From: Sedimenticola sp.
GTDB lineage: Bacteria; Pseudomonadota; Gammaproteobacteria; Chromatiales; Chromatiaceae
Direction of reading: 5' to 3'
Assembly: GCA_026985055.1 (NCBI GenBank)
Contig: JALSQZ010000093.1
Location: 1 to 60,534 of the forward strand
DNA: 60,534 bases
In this document: piece by piece, positions 34,832 to 42,205 of the stretch
Layout: each line of letters begins with the position of its first letter
Numbering within the stretch: the first letter of the stretch is position 1
Made by a program: the position numbers and the translations under genes
Notes under the pieces: model-generated
Database searches by the model: none
What the model saw: the letters and a program-made list of their open reading frames with translations, nothing else
What the model was told of the DNA's origin: nothing

Positions 34832-35284
34832 CTATCCGGAGATAACCAGTATTTCATCTTTGCCTGTCAGCCACTCTGCAGTTCTGTCTAAAATCACCTC
34901 TGTCTCGCCGGCATTCTTTCCTTTCATCGCGCATTCCCACACAACAACAATCCTCCAACCCATATTTCGCAGGGCTTCCAGGTTTTTCCGGTCACGCTTA
35001 ACATTCCCTTTCAGTTTTTTCTCCCAAAAGTCCGGGTTTGTTTTAGGCAGCACAGCGTTTTTGCAGCCTTTGTGCCGGTGCCAAAAGCATCCGTGAACAA
35101 ATACCACAGTTCTGAATTTTGGAATCACGATGTCCGGTTTTCCCGGAAGATCTTTTACATGCAGGCGATATCTGAAACCCCGCCGGTGCAGAAACTTTCT
35201 GACCGTCATTTCAGGCTTCGTATCCTTGCCCCGGATAGCCGCCATATTACGGCTCCTCGCTTCCCGGCTGATCCGGTCGGTCAT
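34832..35284 (-). CDS. vsr: Very short patch repair endonuclease
   Basis: The 150-residue Vsr nicks T:G mismatches formed by deamination of 5-methylcytosine in Dcm sites. Conserved parts are RSRNMAAIRGKDTKPE, LPGKPDIVIPKFRTVVFVHGCFWH (catalytic Asp in PDIV, zinc site) and CKNAVLPKTNPDFWEKK. Its ATG overlaps the dcm-like stop, as vsr overlaps dcm in E. coli. Confidence 0.93.
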   Translation of the reverse strand: MTDRISREARSRNMAAIRGKDTKPEMTVRKFLHRRGFRYRLHVKDLPGKPDIVIPKFRTVVFVHGCFWHRHKGCKNAVLPKTNPDFWEKKLKGNVKRDRKNLEALRNMGWRIVVVWECAMKGKNAGETEVILDRTAEWLTGKDEILVISG

Positions 35285-36546
35285 CAGGCGGTGATACGCA
35301 ACTGTTCCGGAAGTTCCTCGGCTTCCATAAGTGTAATGATGTGAGGCTTCATCAATTCCGCAATCTTTTCAATTACGGGAACCACCACGGAATTGCCGAA
35401 CTGTTTGTAAGCCTGTGTATCAGAAACAGGAATGACGAAATCATCGGGATAGCCCATAAGACGCGCACATTCCCTCGGAGTAAGACGCCGTGGATTCCTT
35501 CCCGGGCCTCTGGACACAAGAATCTCTGAGCCGTCCTTGTAATACCTTGCGGACAGTGTTCTGGCTGTATCCTTTCTGGTTACCAGACCAAAACCAAAAC
35601 CGTTACCTTTAGCCTTGTGCTTCGCTGCATAGTTCTGAAGATAAGACCACAGCTTATCACTTAGGGTATATTTGTCTGAGGCACGACCTTTTCTTTCATC
35701 GTAATACCCTTTCTCACGATCATGCTCAGGCACATTTTCACCCCGGATGTGGAGAATATCCCCGAGCAGTTTCGCGTCCGGTTCCGGTTTTCTGAAATCT
35801 TCCCATGAGAATGCTGTTTCCTCACGAAAGCCAACCAGATATATTCTTTCCCTGTGCTGAGGAACGAAGCCCTTGGCATCAACCACTTTCGGATACACGC
35901 GATAACCAAGCTCATTCTCCAGAACCTCCATGATGACCCGAAATGTGTTGCCTTTGTCGTGACGTTCCAGATTCTTTACATTCTCCAGAAGAAAGGCCAC
36001 CGGGCGCTTTTCCCTGATAATGTTGGCCACATCGAAAAACAGGGTTCCCTGCGCCTTGCAGGCAAAACCGTGAGCCATCCCGAGAGAGTTTTTCTTGGAC
36101 ACTCCGGCTATGGAAAACGGCTGACAGGGAAAACCCGCAAGCAATACATCATGATCAGGCACATCCTCCGGTGCGATCTGCGTAATGTCTCCCGCCAAAT
36201 CATGATCCATCGGAAAGTTTTCCCGGTAGGTTTGCTGAGCATACTTATTCCATTCACTGGTCCAGACACAGCGCCCCCCGGCACTCTCAAATCCTTTCCT
36301 TATTCCCCCGATGCCGGCAAACAGATCAACAAAAGAAAAACATGTTTCCCTCTCCATTTCCCGCCTCCTTCCCTGAAGATCCATCATTTCCCGTAAAGAT
36401 GCACCGTATACCAGCTTAATTTCCGTTTCCCCTTTTTCCCATCTCCTGACAGTTCTTGTTTTCACTCCACATTGTTCAGCTATCTGTTTTTGTGAAAACT
36501 TCTTCCTGGCTTTTTCAAGAAGCTCCAGAGCTTGTTCCTGCGTCAT
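35284..36546 (-). CDS. C5-cytosine methyltransferase (Dcm/M.EcoRII-like) with N-terminal regulator HTH
   Basis: The 420-residue protein has a Cro/C1-type HTH in residues 1-50 (FSQKQIAEQCGVKTRTVRRWEKG). The methylase follows: FVDLFAGIGG, GFPCQPFS with Cys141, LLENVKN at 186-192, QHRERIYLVG and QFGNSVVVPVI. The stretch TARTLSARYYKDGSEIL is close to the target-recognition region of E. coli Dcm and M.EcoRII, indicating CCWGG. In the SsoII/EcoRII group the N-terminal HTH represses the methylase's own promoter. A matching operator lies 23 bp upstream. Confidence 0.92.
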   Translation of the reverse strand: MTQEQALELLEKARKKFSQKQIAEQCGVKTRTVRRWEKGETEIKLVYGASLREMMDLQGRRREMERETCFSFVDLFAGIGGIRKGFESAGGRCVWTSEWNKYAQQTYRENFPMDHDLAGDITQIAPEDVPDHDVLLAGFPCQPFSIAGVSKKNSLGMAHGFACKAQGTLFFDVANIIREKRPVAFLLENVKNLERHDKGNTFRVIMEVLENELGYRVYPKVVDAKGFVPQHRERIYLVGFREETAFSWEDFRKPEPDAKLLGDILHIRGENVPEHDREKGYYDERKGRASDKYTLSDKLWSYLQNYAAKHKAKGNGFGFGLVTRKDTARTLSARYYKDGSEILVSRGPGRNPRRLTPRECARLMGYPDDFVIPVSDTQAYKQFGNSVVVPVIEKIAELMKPHIITLMEAEELPEQLRITA

Positions 36547-37052
36547 TCTACCCTCGGGGAGTTATACCGGACATATTGTCCTATGTTATACCCCGGCAAC
36601 TCACAGCGCAAGGAAACCAGACAGCAATCTTCCCGACGCCACACCGACCGGCTGACGCGCCAACAAAAGCGGCTTACAGAAAGGAATGCAGCCGAAACAC
36701 CAACACCCTTCCCAACCGGCACCCAGCACAAGGGGCGCGGCAGGTGGGCGGGGGAGGCGGCGGTTCTTGAGCGAAGCGACGAATAAAGTGGCGAAGCCCA
36801 CAGCATCAACAAGGTGGGCGGTGCTACGACTGTTCGGGTCTTCCACCATCCCAGCCCAGCGCAAGCCGCAAGCCTACGGCGGAGCGTCAGCGGATGCGGT
36901 GGGCGCAGTGGCGCAGCCTGGGCGGTCTGGAGGGTGAGGCGCTGCTACAGGGTGCGGAGCCACGGGCGGAATGCCGGAGCTGGCGGAGCGTCTAGCGGAG
37001 CTGCGAAGGCGTGGAGCCGGTGGCGTGCTCAGGTCCGGCACGGCAGAGCGGT
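36547..37052. other. GC-rich spacer bounding the defence cargo
   Basis: Besides the operator and methylase promoter at its left end, it holds repeated GCGGAGC/GCGAAGC-type purine-rich words and no coding pattern. It resembles 27130-27370 at the other edge of the cargo in composition. Confidence 0.55.
36569..36581. promoter_or_regulatory. SsoII/EcoRII-type autoregulatory operator
   Basis: GGACA-TAT-TGTCC is a perfect two-arm palindrome 23 bp upstream of the methylase ATG, flanked on both sides by GTTATACC-type sequence. It is nearly the same as the inverted repeat I recall as bound by M.SsoII and M.EcoRII N-terminal domains. Confidence 0.75.
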
Positions 37053-37553
37053 CTAGTGCCGTCCATGGTGACGGAACTCCCAAGGATGCTGCTGCTTTCC
37101 CTCATCCGCCCATACTCCTGACTTCACCTGTCTGGCGCTGGCTTCGGCGGTGTAGTATTTCTCATCGCTGCAATACTTGGGATAGACCACCGCCCGACCG
37201 GCCCAGACCATTGCCAGGTTCAGATTCTCCTGCACGTCGTCGCCGTCATCCGTCCAGACTTCCCCAATCGTCCTGCCGTAGCGGTCTTTACCATGCTCCA
37301 CCACCCGCACCTGTTTCGGTGTGATGGTGCGCAGGTAGTCTCGGGATTCCCGGCCCCAGGGCTTCTGTTTCATCTCCGGGGCGTCGATGCAGTACAGGCG
37401 AACTTTGCGGCGCTCTCCATTGCATCTCAGGGTCATGGTGTCGCCGTCATAGATGCTGCGGACGGTGCAGGCGGTCTGCTTCTCTGGCCGATTGGGCTGG
37501 CAGCTGGTCAGCCAGGGCAGGAACAGGCCAATGGCGGCTACTGTCCAGTACAT
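37053..37553 (-). CDS. Thermonuclease (SNase-like) lipoprotein
   Basis: The 166-residue product starts MYWTVAAIGLFLPWLTSC, a lipoprotein signal with lipobox LTSC, preceded by AGAGG. The start at 37604 is an alternative giving 17 more residues. The SNase core has SIYDGDTMTL, RLYCIDAPEMKQKPWG and DRYGRTIGEVW, covering the calcium and arginine catalytic positions. The enzyme would degrade nucleic acid outside the inner membrane. It is the last gene of the morphogenesis-like operon. Confidence 0.85.
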   Translation of the reverse strand: MYWTVAAIGLFLPWLTSCQPNRPEKQTACTVRSIYDGDTMTLRCNGERRKVRLYCIDAPEMKQKPWGRESRDYLRTITPKQVRVVEHGKDRYGRTIGEVWTDDGDDVQENLNLAMVWAGRAVVYPKYCSDEKYYTAEASARQVKSGVWADEGKQQHPWEFRHHGRH

Positions 37554-37618
37554 CCAGCCTCTTCGGTGAAAAATCAATAACGTGATTGTATCTTTCGCAA
37601 TCATGTCGCCATATTCCT

Positions 37619-38773
37619 TTATCTTGTGTTATTTTCCCGTACTCCACTCACCCGGTAATGAGAACCATTGACGTTTGGCCTCACCCATTTGTCGAGCAGC
37701 GGGTTCATTTCTGCACCTGAATCCTGTTCCGAATCGAACTCCGGGATGACAATTCCCGGTGTATGTCGCACTTGAACATCAATGACAATATTCCGCAATG
37801 AATTTGCCTTCCACTCTTGCAGATCCTCCGGCTCAGCATATCGTAATGTAACGCCGGTATCGGTCGCCTCCACGGTCGGCGGGTTGCCTCGGATGTTCCG
37901 GGCTTCCAGTGTCCCGCTGATGTAAACCCTGCCAAACGACTCCAGTTCCTGCATGCGCCGCCTCAGTCCTCTGGCGCTCATGTAATCGGCTTCGATGTGC
38001 CGTGTGGTGGTTTCCTGCGGCTCTGCTCGTTTCAGAACGGCATGGTCTGCGTACCAATCACAGCTTTCCTGTCTGCAAGCTGACCTCGCTCCCTGCCCCG
38101 AATCCAGAATGAAACCGCCCTCCCGGTATGGGCCGATGATGGCATACCGGCCTGATATGTCCGCGTGGCTTCGGTTGTCCCTGCCCTTCACCTCCAGCAC
38201 CCAGGCATTGCGCCCCTTCATGGCGTCGTAGTCCTCACGGGCGGCACTGATGTTGCCGATGGCAGCACGGATCAACCCGGTGGTTCCGGCTTCTTCTGCG
38301 GCAAGCTGCATGAATCCAACGCCAGACACGCCCATGATCGCTGCAAATACCAACTCTCCCCACATCATTGGCTTCATCCGGTAGCGCTCATTCCCCGGCA
38401 GTACGCATCGCACCCGCGACGGCCAGAACCAGGCCACTCCCGCCGGGGTCATCATGTCCGCCACAGTATGCGATATCCACCCCGCCATCAGCGCCAGGTA
38501 GTACCCGGTGGGCAGGAGGAAGTATCCCGCAACGCCGACAATGAGCTGGGGAATCAGGGCGTGTGTGAGGGTTCGATGCCCAAAATGATGTTCAATCCAG
38601 CCGGATACCGGAGGGAAGAGTCTGCCTACATATCCCTGTCGGCAGTCCAGGTCAGGCAGGGCGGATGCTCCGACGGCAGTCAGAGCCTCGATGGGCGCTG
38701 GCGGGTGGTTGGCAGCAACACAAGCCAGCAGATAAGCGGCCTGCCCGGTAACAAGATGGGTGGGGAGCAGCAT
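37619..38773 (-). CDS. YdjM-like membrane-bound metal-dependent hydrolase with C-terminal extension
   Basis: Residues 1-160 of this 384-residue protein match the YdjM/DUF457 family: MLLPTHLVTGQAAYLL, ALPDLD, HRTLTHA, GWISHTVADMMTP, with membrane helices between. The His/Asp pattern would bind metal. The remaining 220 residues are soluble and unusual for the family (SGRYAIIGPYREGGFIL, paired Cys). They probably lie in the periplasm. The ATG overlaps the SET gene stop. Confidence 0.8.
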   Translation of the reverse strand: MLLPTHLVTGQAAYLLACVAANHPPAPIEALTAVGASALPDLDCRQGYVGRLFPPVSGWIEHHFGHRTLTHALIPQLIVGVAGYFLLPTGYYLALMAGWISHTVADMMTPAGVAWFWPSRVRCVLPGNERYRMKPMMWGELVFAAIMGVSGVGFMQLAAEEAGTTGLIRAAIGNISAAREDYDAMKGRNAWVLEVKGRDNRSHADISGRYAIIGPYREGGFILDSGQGARSACRQESCDWYADHAVLKRAEPQETTTRHIEADYMSARGLRRRMQELESFGRVYISGTLEARNIRGNPPTVEATDTGVTLRYAEPEDLQEWKANSLRNIVIDVQVRHTPGIVIPEFDSEQDSGAEMNPLLDKWVRPNVNGSHYRVSGVRENNTR

Positions 38774-39132
38774 CAGTCGGGAAAGGTGATGCCTTCACCG
38801 TCGCCGTAGTCGAAGGTGATTTCTTCCCCTGCCCTGATGGATTGCCGGGCATACAGGTGGATACCATCAAACCTGGCGTTTGGCCGGTCGGCGTGGTTGA
38901 TGTAGCGCAGCAGGTTGCGCCCTTCGATTAGAAATAGCGTGCCGTCCTCGTTCTGCACATGCAGGGTATATGAAGTTACCTCTTTCGCCTGTGTTCCCCA
39001 GTAAGTGCCGATGTATTCATCTTTGGCGAACCGCCTTATTGCGAACACTCCCAGCCCGTGAATACCGGACTGCTTTATTTCAATGTCCTGCGCGAGCTCG
39101 CGGGCGAGAATCCGTGGATTTGCAGGTTCCAT
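38773..39132 (-). CDS. SET-domain protein (protein-lysine methyltransferase-like)
   Basis: The 119-residue protein is almost only a SET domain: SGIHGLGVFAIRRFAKDEYIGTYWG, NLLRYINHADRPNARF and IRAGEEITFDYGDG. NH and the FDYG tyrosine are the S-adenosylmethionine/lysine site. The pseudo-knot parts are present. No substrate is evident. A strong AAGGAGGT at about 39163-39170 precedes a six-codon GTG frame, not this ATG, which has a weak site. Confidence 0.8.
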   Translation of the reverse strand: MEPANPRILARELAQDIEIKQSGIHGLGVFAIRRFAKDEYIGTYWGTQAKEVTSYTLHVQNEDGTLFLIEGRNLLRYINHADRPNARFDGIHLYARQSIRAGEEITFDYGDGEGITFPD

Positions 39133-39169
39133 GTGCTTAACCGGGGCGGTTGCCCACCCCGACCTCCTT

Positions 39170-39334
39170 TCAGGTGAGTTGTTCCAGTACCTCTGCGACA
39201 CGCAATGCCTGCTCCCGTGTGAGTCCTGCCTGCTTCTCCAGAATGAACAGCAGGGAATTGAGCTTGTTCAGTTCAATATCGACCTCCACCCGGCAGGTCT
39301 GCCGTGCCTGATACTGATGAGAGGGTTCGTTCAT
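39170..39334 (-). CDS. Small helical protein (54 aa)
   Basis: The ATG at 39334 overlaps the stop of the secreted repeat protein (ATGA). The product MNEPSHQYQARQTCRVEVDI... continues into an amphipathic helix (LNSLLFILEKQAGLTREQALRVAEVLEQL). It is cytoplasmic with no recognised family. Coupling and frame quality support it as a real gene. Confidence 0.55.
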   Translation of the reverse strand: MNEPSHQYQARQTCRVEVDIELNKLNSLLFILEKQAGLTREQALRVAEVLEQLT

Positions 39335-39594
39335 GCTGCGCAGATTTTCTTGGTGATTTTCTTCACCGCCACCCGATTCGTCTTGATGGCTGCTTCGGTC
39401 TCCATCAGTCGGTTGACCTCGGATTCCACGCGCTTAGAACATATTTTCTTTGTGGTTTTCTTGACTGCCAGCTTCTCGCCCCACACCACAGGCTTGTCCA
39501 GAGACAGGCCGGGCATAGCCGTCTGATCCGCACTCACTTGTCCCACCATGGCGCCCATTGCCACAGCACCCAACATCATATTTTTGGCGTTCAT
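39331..39594 (-). CDS. Small secreted protein with duplicated AVKKxTKKIC motif
   Basis: The 87-residue product begins MNAKNMMLGAVAMGAMVGQVSA, a signal peptide cut before DQ. The mature part contains AVKKTTKKIC and AVKKITKKIC, about 38 residues apart, each ending in a cysteine. The two could form a disulfide. It is very basic. No family is recognised. It follows the membrane AAA+ gene. Confidence 0.65.
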   Translation of the reverse strand: MNAKNMMLGAVAMGAMVGQVSADQTAMPGLSLDKPVVWGEKLAVKKTTKKICSKRVESEVNRLMETEAAIKTNRVAVKKITKKICAA

Positions 39595-39599
39595 TGCGT

Positions 39600-40538
39600 T
39601 TACCTCGCTCTCAGTTGCCACATAAAAAACCGCAGCCCCATGAACAGGGCTGTCGCCACGCCGGAAAACACCAGCATTTCCACTTCACCTATGCCACGGC
39701 TGACATAACGCCCGGCCATGGCGATGACCACGCCGACGACAATCAGCGGAGTCATGTCCATGTAGGTGATACCGGCCTCGTGCGTGAACTGCCGCGCCTT
39801 CGCCGGTGTAACCTCCTCTTCCTGGGCGGCGGTTTCCAGCAGACCGGATATGGCTGCCGGAACCCCGCCCGATGTCTGTGCCACATGGCGGATGAAACGC
39901 GAGCGGGTGCGTTCATCACTGAACCTGATCGGTCTCTTCTCCAGCCAGGCCCGCGCTATTTGCTCACAGGTCTCCACCGGCAGGGGTTTTAGCTCGATCA
40001 CAGTCTGAAACTTCCACAGCATTCTGCTTATCCGTATCCGCTTGTTCTTTTCGTCCATCCCTGCCACCACATTGGCAACTTCCATCATTCTGGCGAACAG
40101 GTCGGCCTTCTGCGGACTGACCTCCAGCGCCTCAATGAACACCGCCACCGGCGCTTTCCTCAGCGTGGCGATGATGATGTTCCCGGATTCAATCACCGTG
40201 ATCCGGCTCAGTGTGCGCGCCAGATTGCGCCACTCGAGACCGCCCCGCAGCCGCGCCCTGGCTTTCAGCTTCGGCCCCAGGGTATCGGAGGGGATTACCA
40301 GCCCCAGCAGGTCATGTAATTGCTCCATGATGTCAAGCAGCATCTGCTTTGTGCCGCGCCCATCCACCAGCAGACACGGGATATCCGAGGCTTTGGCGGC
40401 GGCGAAGCTGTGCCGCACCAGCGCCGCCTTGCCGATCCCTGCCCGGCCCCGCACCAGTACATTGCTCCCCGCTCTTACTGCGTCGAGGATTTTGCCGGTT
40501 TCAGCATCCCGGCCAATAAATCCTGTAACTCTGTCCAT
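39600..40538 (-). CDS. Membrane-anchored AAA+ ATPase
   Basis: The 312-residue protein has an ORC/Cdc6- or STAND-like AAA+ domain: FIGRDAETGKIL, Walker A VRGRAGIGKAAL, a Walker B-like APVAVFIEAL and a C-terminal winged region. Two membrane helices lie at about 263-282 and 287-305. An inner-membrane motor or scaffold is plausible. Zot/pI proteins of filamentous phages also have one ATPase domain and a membrane segment, but sequence similarity is not evident. Its start lies 64 bp inside the preceding gene. Confidence 0.7.
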   Translation of the reverse strand: MDRVTGFIGRDAETGKILDAVRAGSNVLVRGRAGIGKAALVRHSFAAAKASDIPCLLVDGRGTKQMLLDIMEQLHDLLGLVIPSDTLGPKLKARARLRGGLEWRNLARTLSRITVIESGNIIIATLRKAPVAVFIEALEVSPQKADLFARMMEVANVVAGMDEKNKRIRISRMLWKFQTVIELKPLPVETCEQIARAWLEKRPIRFSDERTRSRFIRHVAQTSGGVPAAISGLLETAAQEEEVTPAKARQFTHEAGITYMDMTPLIVVGVVIAMAGRYVSRGIGEVEMLVFSGVATALFMGLRFFMWQLRAR

Positions 40539-41104
40539 CGGTATCCACCGTACCGCCGTGCTATCTGCTCCAGCTTTGCCCTGACCTTGCCTGTGCCCTG
40601 GACGGCATCATGCTCCGCCTTCTTTGCCTTCTCTGCGTCCTCCCAAAGCGTGTCTGCCTCTATGCGCCCTTCCTTCACTGCCTGGTCGAAATAGGTCAGC
40701 CGGTCTTTGTAGAACACCGCCATCTCCTGCGCTCCCCGGCGCTTGTCCTCCAGTTCCCGGATGCTGGAAACATCCGCTAAAAACGCCTTTTTCAGCGCTT
40801 CCTCCTGCTTCGCCAGCGCCAGCCTCGCCCGGGCGGTGTCCAGCTCCCTCTTGCGCGAGAACAGGGGAATCTCGACATAGATGCCTGCGTTGGCACCCTG
40901 GGCGGCGTCGTAGGTCTCCGCCAGCGCATAGCCCACATACACCCGCCCCTTGAACCGGCTCTGCCGCCCTATTTCCCTCATCTCTTCCCGCGCCTTCTCC
41001 AGCGTGGCGCTCTGGTCGAATACGATGCCCAGGGCATCATCAATGGGCGCTGCCCGGGCGCAGGAGATACAGGCAGCAAAGGCCATTGAGACCCATGCCC
41101 TCAT
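40475..41104 (-). CDS. Short TolC/outer-membrane-efflux-like periplasmic protein
   Basis: The 209-residue product has a signal peptide ending CARAAP. GANAGIYVEIPLFSRKRELDTARARLALAKQEEALKKAF then matches one half of a TolC-type repeat, in which a beta-strand pair leads into long helices. Full TolC has two such halves, so this protein would need to oligomerise further. It is coupled to the next genes by ATGA. A role with the AAA+ protein in crossing the envelope is inferred. Confidence 0.65.
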   Translation of the reverse strand: MRAWVSMAFAACISCARAAPIDDALGIVFDQSATLEKAREEMREIGRQSRFKGRVYVGYALAETYDAAQGANAGIYVEIPLFSRKRELDTARARLALAKQEEALKKAFLADVSSIRELEDKRRGAQEMAVFYKDRLTYFDQAVKEGRIEADTLWEDAEKAKKAEHDAVQGTGKVRAKLEQIARRYGGYRWTELQDLLAGMLKPAKSSTQ

Positions 41105-41397
41105 CCGTCGAACAGGTCCCTTTGCATGGCCTTCATGCTGAGGACAATCATCCCGGTCTGTTGCAGTGTGAGCATGTGCTTGATGTTCTGCAGCGCATCA
41201 TCATCGGCAATACCCTCGGTCTCCATGACGATCTGTAACTTGCCTTCGTCAGTGGTGACGATCTTCTTCAGACGGACGATCAGCTCTTCCACCTTTTCGG
41301 TGATGATCTGTACATTTTCCGCTCCCAGGTCAATGTAAGCCTCTTCCTCGATGTGCTCGCCATTTGGCTCCTGTGCGGCTGGCATTTTTTCGTTCAT
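41101..41397 (-). CDS. Small acidic hypothetical protein
   Basis: 98 residues, MNEKMPAAQEPNGEH..., with a helical middle (NVQIITEKVEELIVRLKKIV) and LTLQQTGMIVLSMKAMQRDLF. No family recognised. Overlaps neighbours on both sides by ATGA. Confidence 0.55.
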   Translation of the reverse strand: MNEKMPAAQEPNGEHIEEEAYIDLGAENVQIITEKVEELIVRLKKIVTTDEGKLQIVMETEGIADDDALQNIKHMLTLQQTGMIVLSMKAMQRDLFDG

Positions 41398-41888
41398 GTC
41401 TTGTTCTCCATGTAATCTGTGATCAATGTTTTTGCGGCGTACCAGTTGCGGCACACCGCCACCTGATAGCCCTGCCCATGCAATCGCCTCAGCCATTGCT
41501 TCTGGTTCTTTCTCACCCGTCCTGTGGGGGTCTTCATCTCGATGTACAGCCCGTGCCACTGTCCTCTCGGCACCGGCAGAAATACATCCGGCACCCCGGC
41601 TTTCACGCCTTCGGCTTTCAGCTTCGCTGCTGTCACCTTGTTGCGATGTCCTCCGTTGGGTATGGCGTGCATCAGTGCCAGTTCCGGCCAGCGACCGGCA
41701 GCGAACCCGGCCCAGCGGAACAGGCTCACCTGCTCCTCGTGTTCCGAGGGCGTGTTTGCCAGCGATACTCCACCAGCACTCGCACCTTTTCCCGCAGATG
41801 GAACGGCACGGCGGCCAGCTGCTGGCGTCTTTGCTCCCGGGTGGGGGCTTTCAGTATCTCCCTGGCGTAATACCGCGCGTCCACTCAT
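41394..41888 (-). CDS. VRR-NUC domain nuclease
   Basis: The 164-residue protein has a VRR-NUC core from about residue 47: HEEQVSLFRWAGF, MHAIPNGGHRN, GVKAGVPDVFLPVPRG and GLYIEMKTPTGRVRKNQKQWL. The PD...ExK residues are intact. Stand-alone VRR-NUC proteins in phages are structure-specific nucleases, often for recombination intermediates. The first 45 residues are low complexity. Confidence 0.85.
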   Translation of the reverse strand: MSGRAVLRQGDTESPHPGAKTPAAGRRAVPSAGKGASAGGVSLANTPSEHEEQVSLFRWAGFAAGRWPELALMHAIPNGGHRNKVTAAKLKAEGVKAGVPDVFLPVPRGQWHGLYIEMKTPTGRVRKNQKQWLRRLHGQGYQVAVCRNWYAAKTLITDYMENKT

Positions 41889-42205
41889 GCGGGCCTCTTT
41901 CCGAGTTCGCGTTTCAGTTTGGCAATGGCTGCCCTGGCCTTTTCCTTGTTCACCGCTTTGTACTCAATCACCGTCTGGCTGTTCATCCGCCTGTGATACA
42001 AGCGGTCACGGTAAAAACGGCGAATCTCCGCCACAGTCGGGAACCACTTGCATTCCCCAACTGCCATGCGCACGGCCTCTGTGAAGGGTTCATCCTGCAT
42101 CTGCGCCACCTGATCCCAGTACACGGCGGCTTTCTGAGGGCTGATTTCCACAGAAAACGCCGCGGCCATATACGCCATCCCCTCCTGAAATGTCTTCTTC
42201 TCCAT
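41885..42205 (-). CDS. Putative replication accessory (helicase-loader-like) protein
   Basis: The 106-residue product (MEKKTFQEGMAYMAAAFS...) has VYWDQVAQMQDEPFTEAVRMAVGECKWFPTVAEIR. This block occurs in small phage proteins next to replication initiators and is loosely like G39P-type loaders. The ATG at 42205 has GGAG about 10 bp upstream; a TTG at 42220 is possible. It overlaps the end of the replication gene by 116 bp in another frame. Confidence 0.6.
   Translation of the reverse strand: MEKKTFQEGMAYMAAAFSVEISPQKAAVYWDQVAQMQDEPFTEAVRMAVGECKWFPTVAEIRRFYRDRLYHRRMNSQTVIEYKAVNKEKARAAIAKLKRELGKRPA

Noticed and set aside
39600..40538. Zot/pI assembly protein of a filamentous phage
   Set aside because: The ATPase is AAA+/ORC-like with two C-terminal helices; no coat protein cluster or rolling-circle initiator is present.
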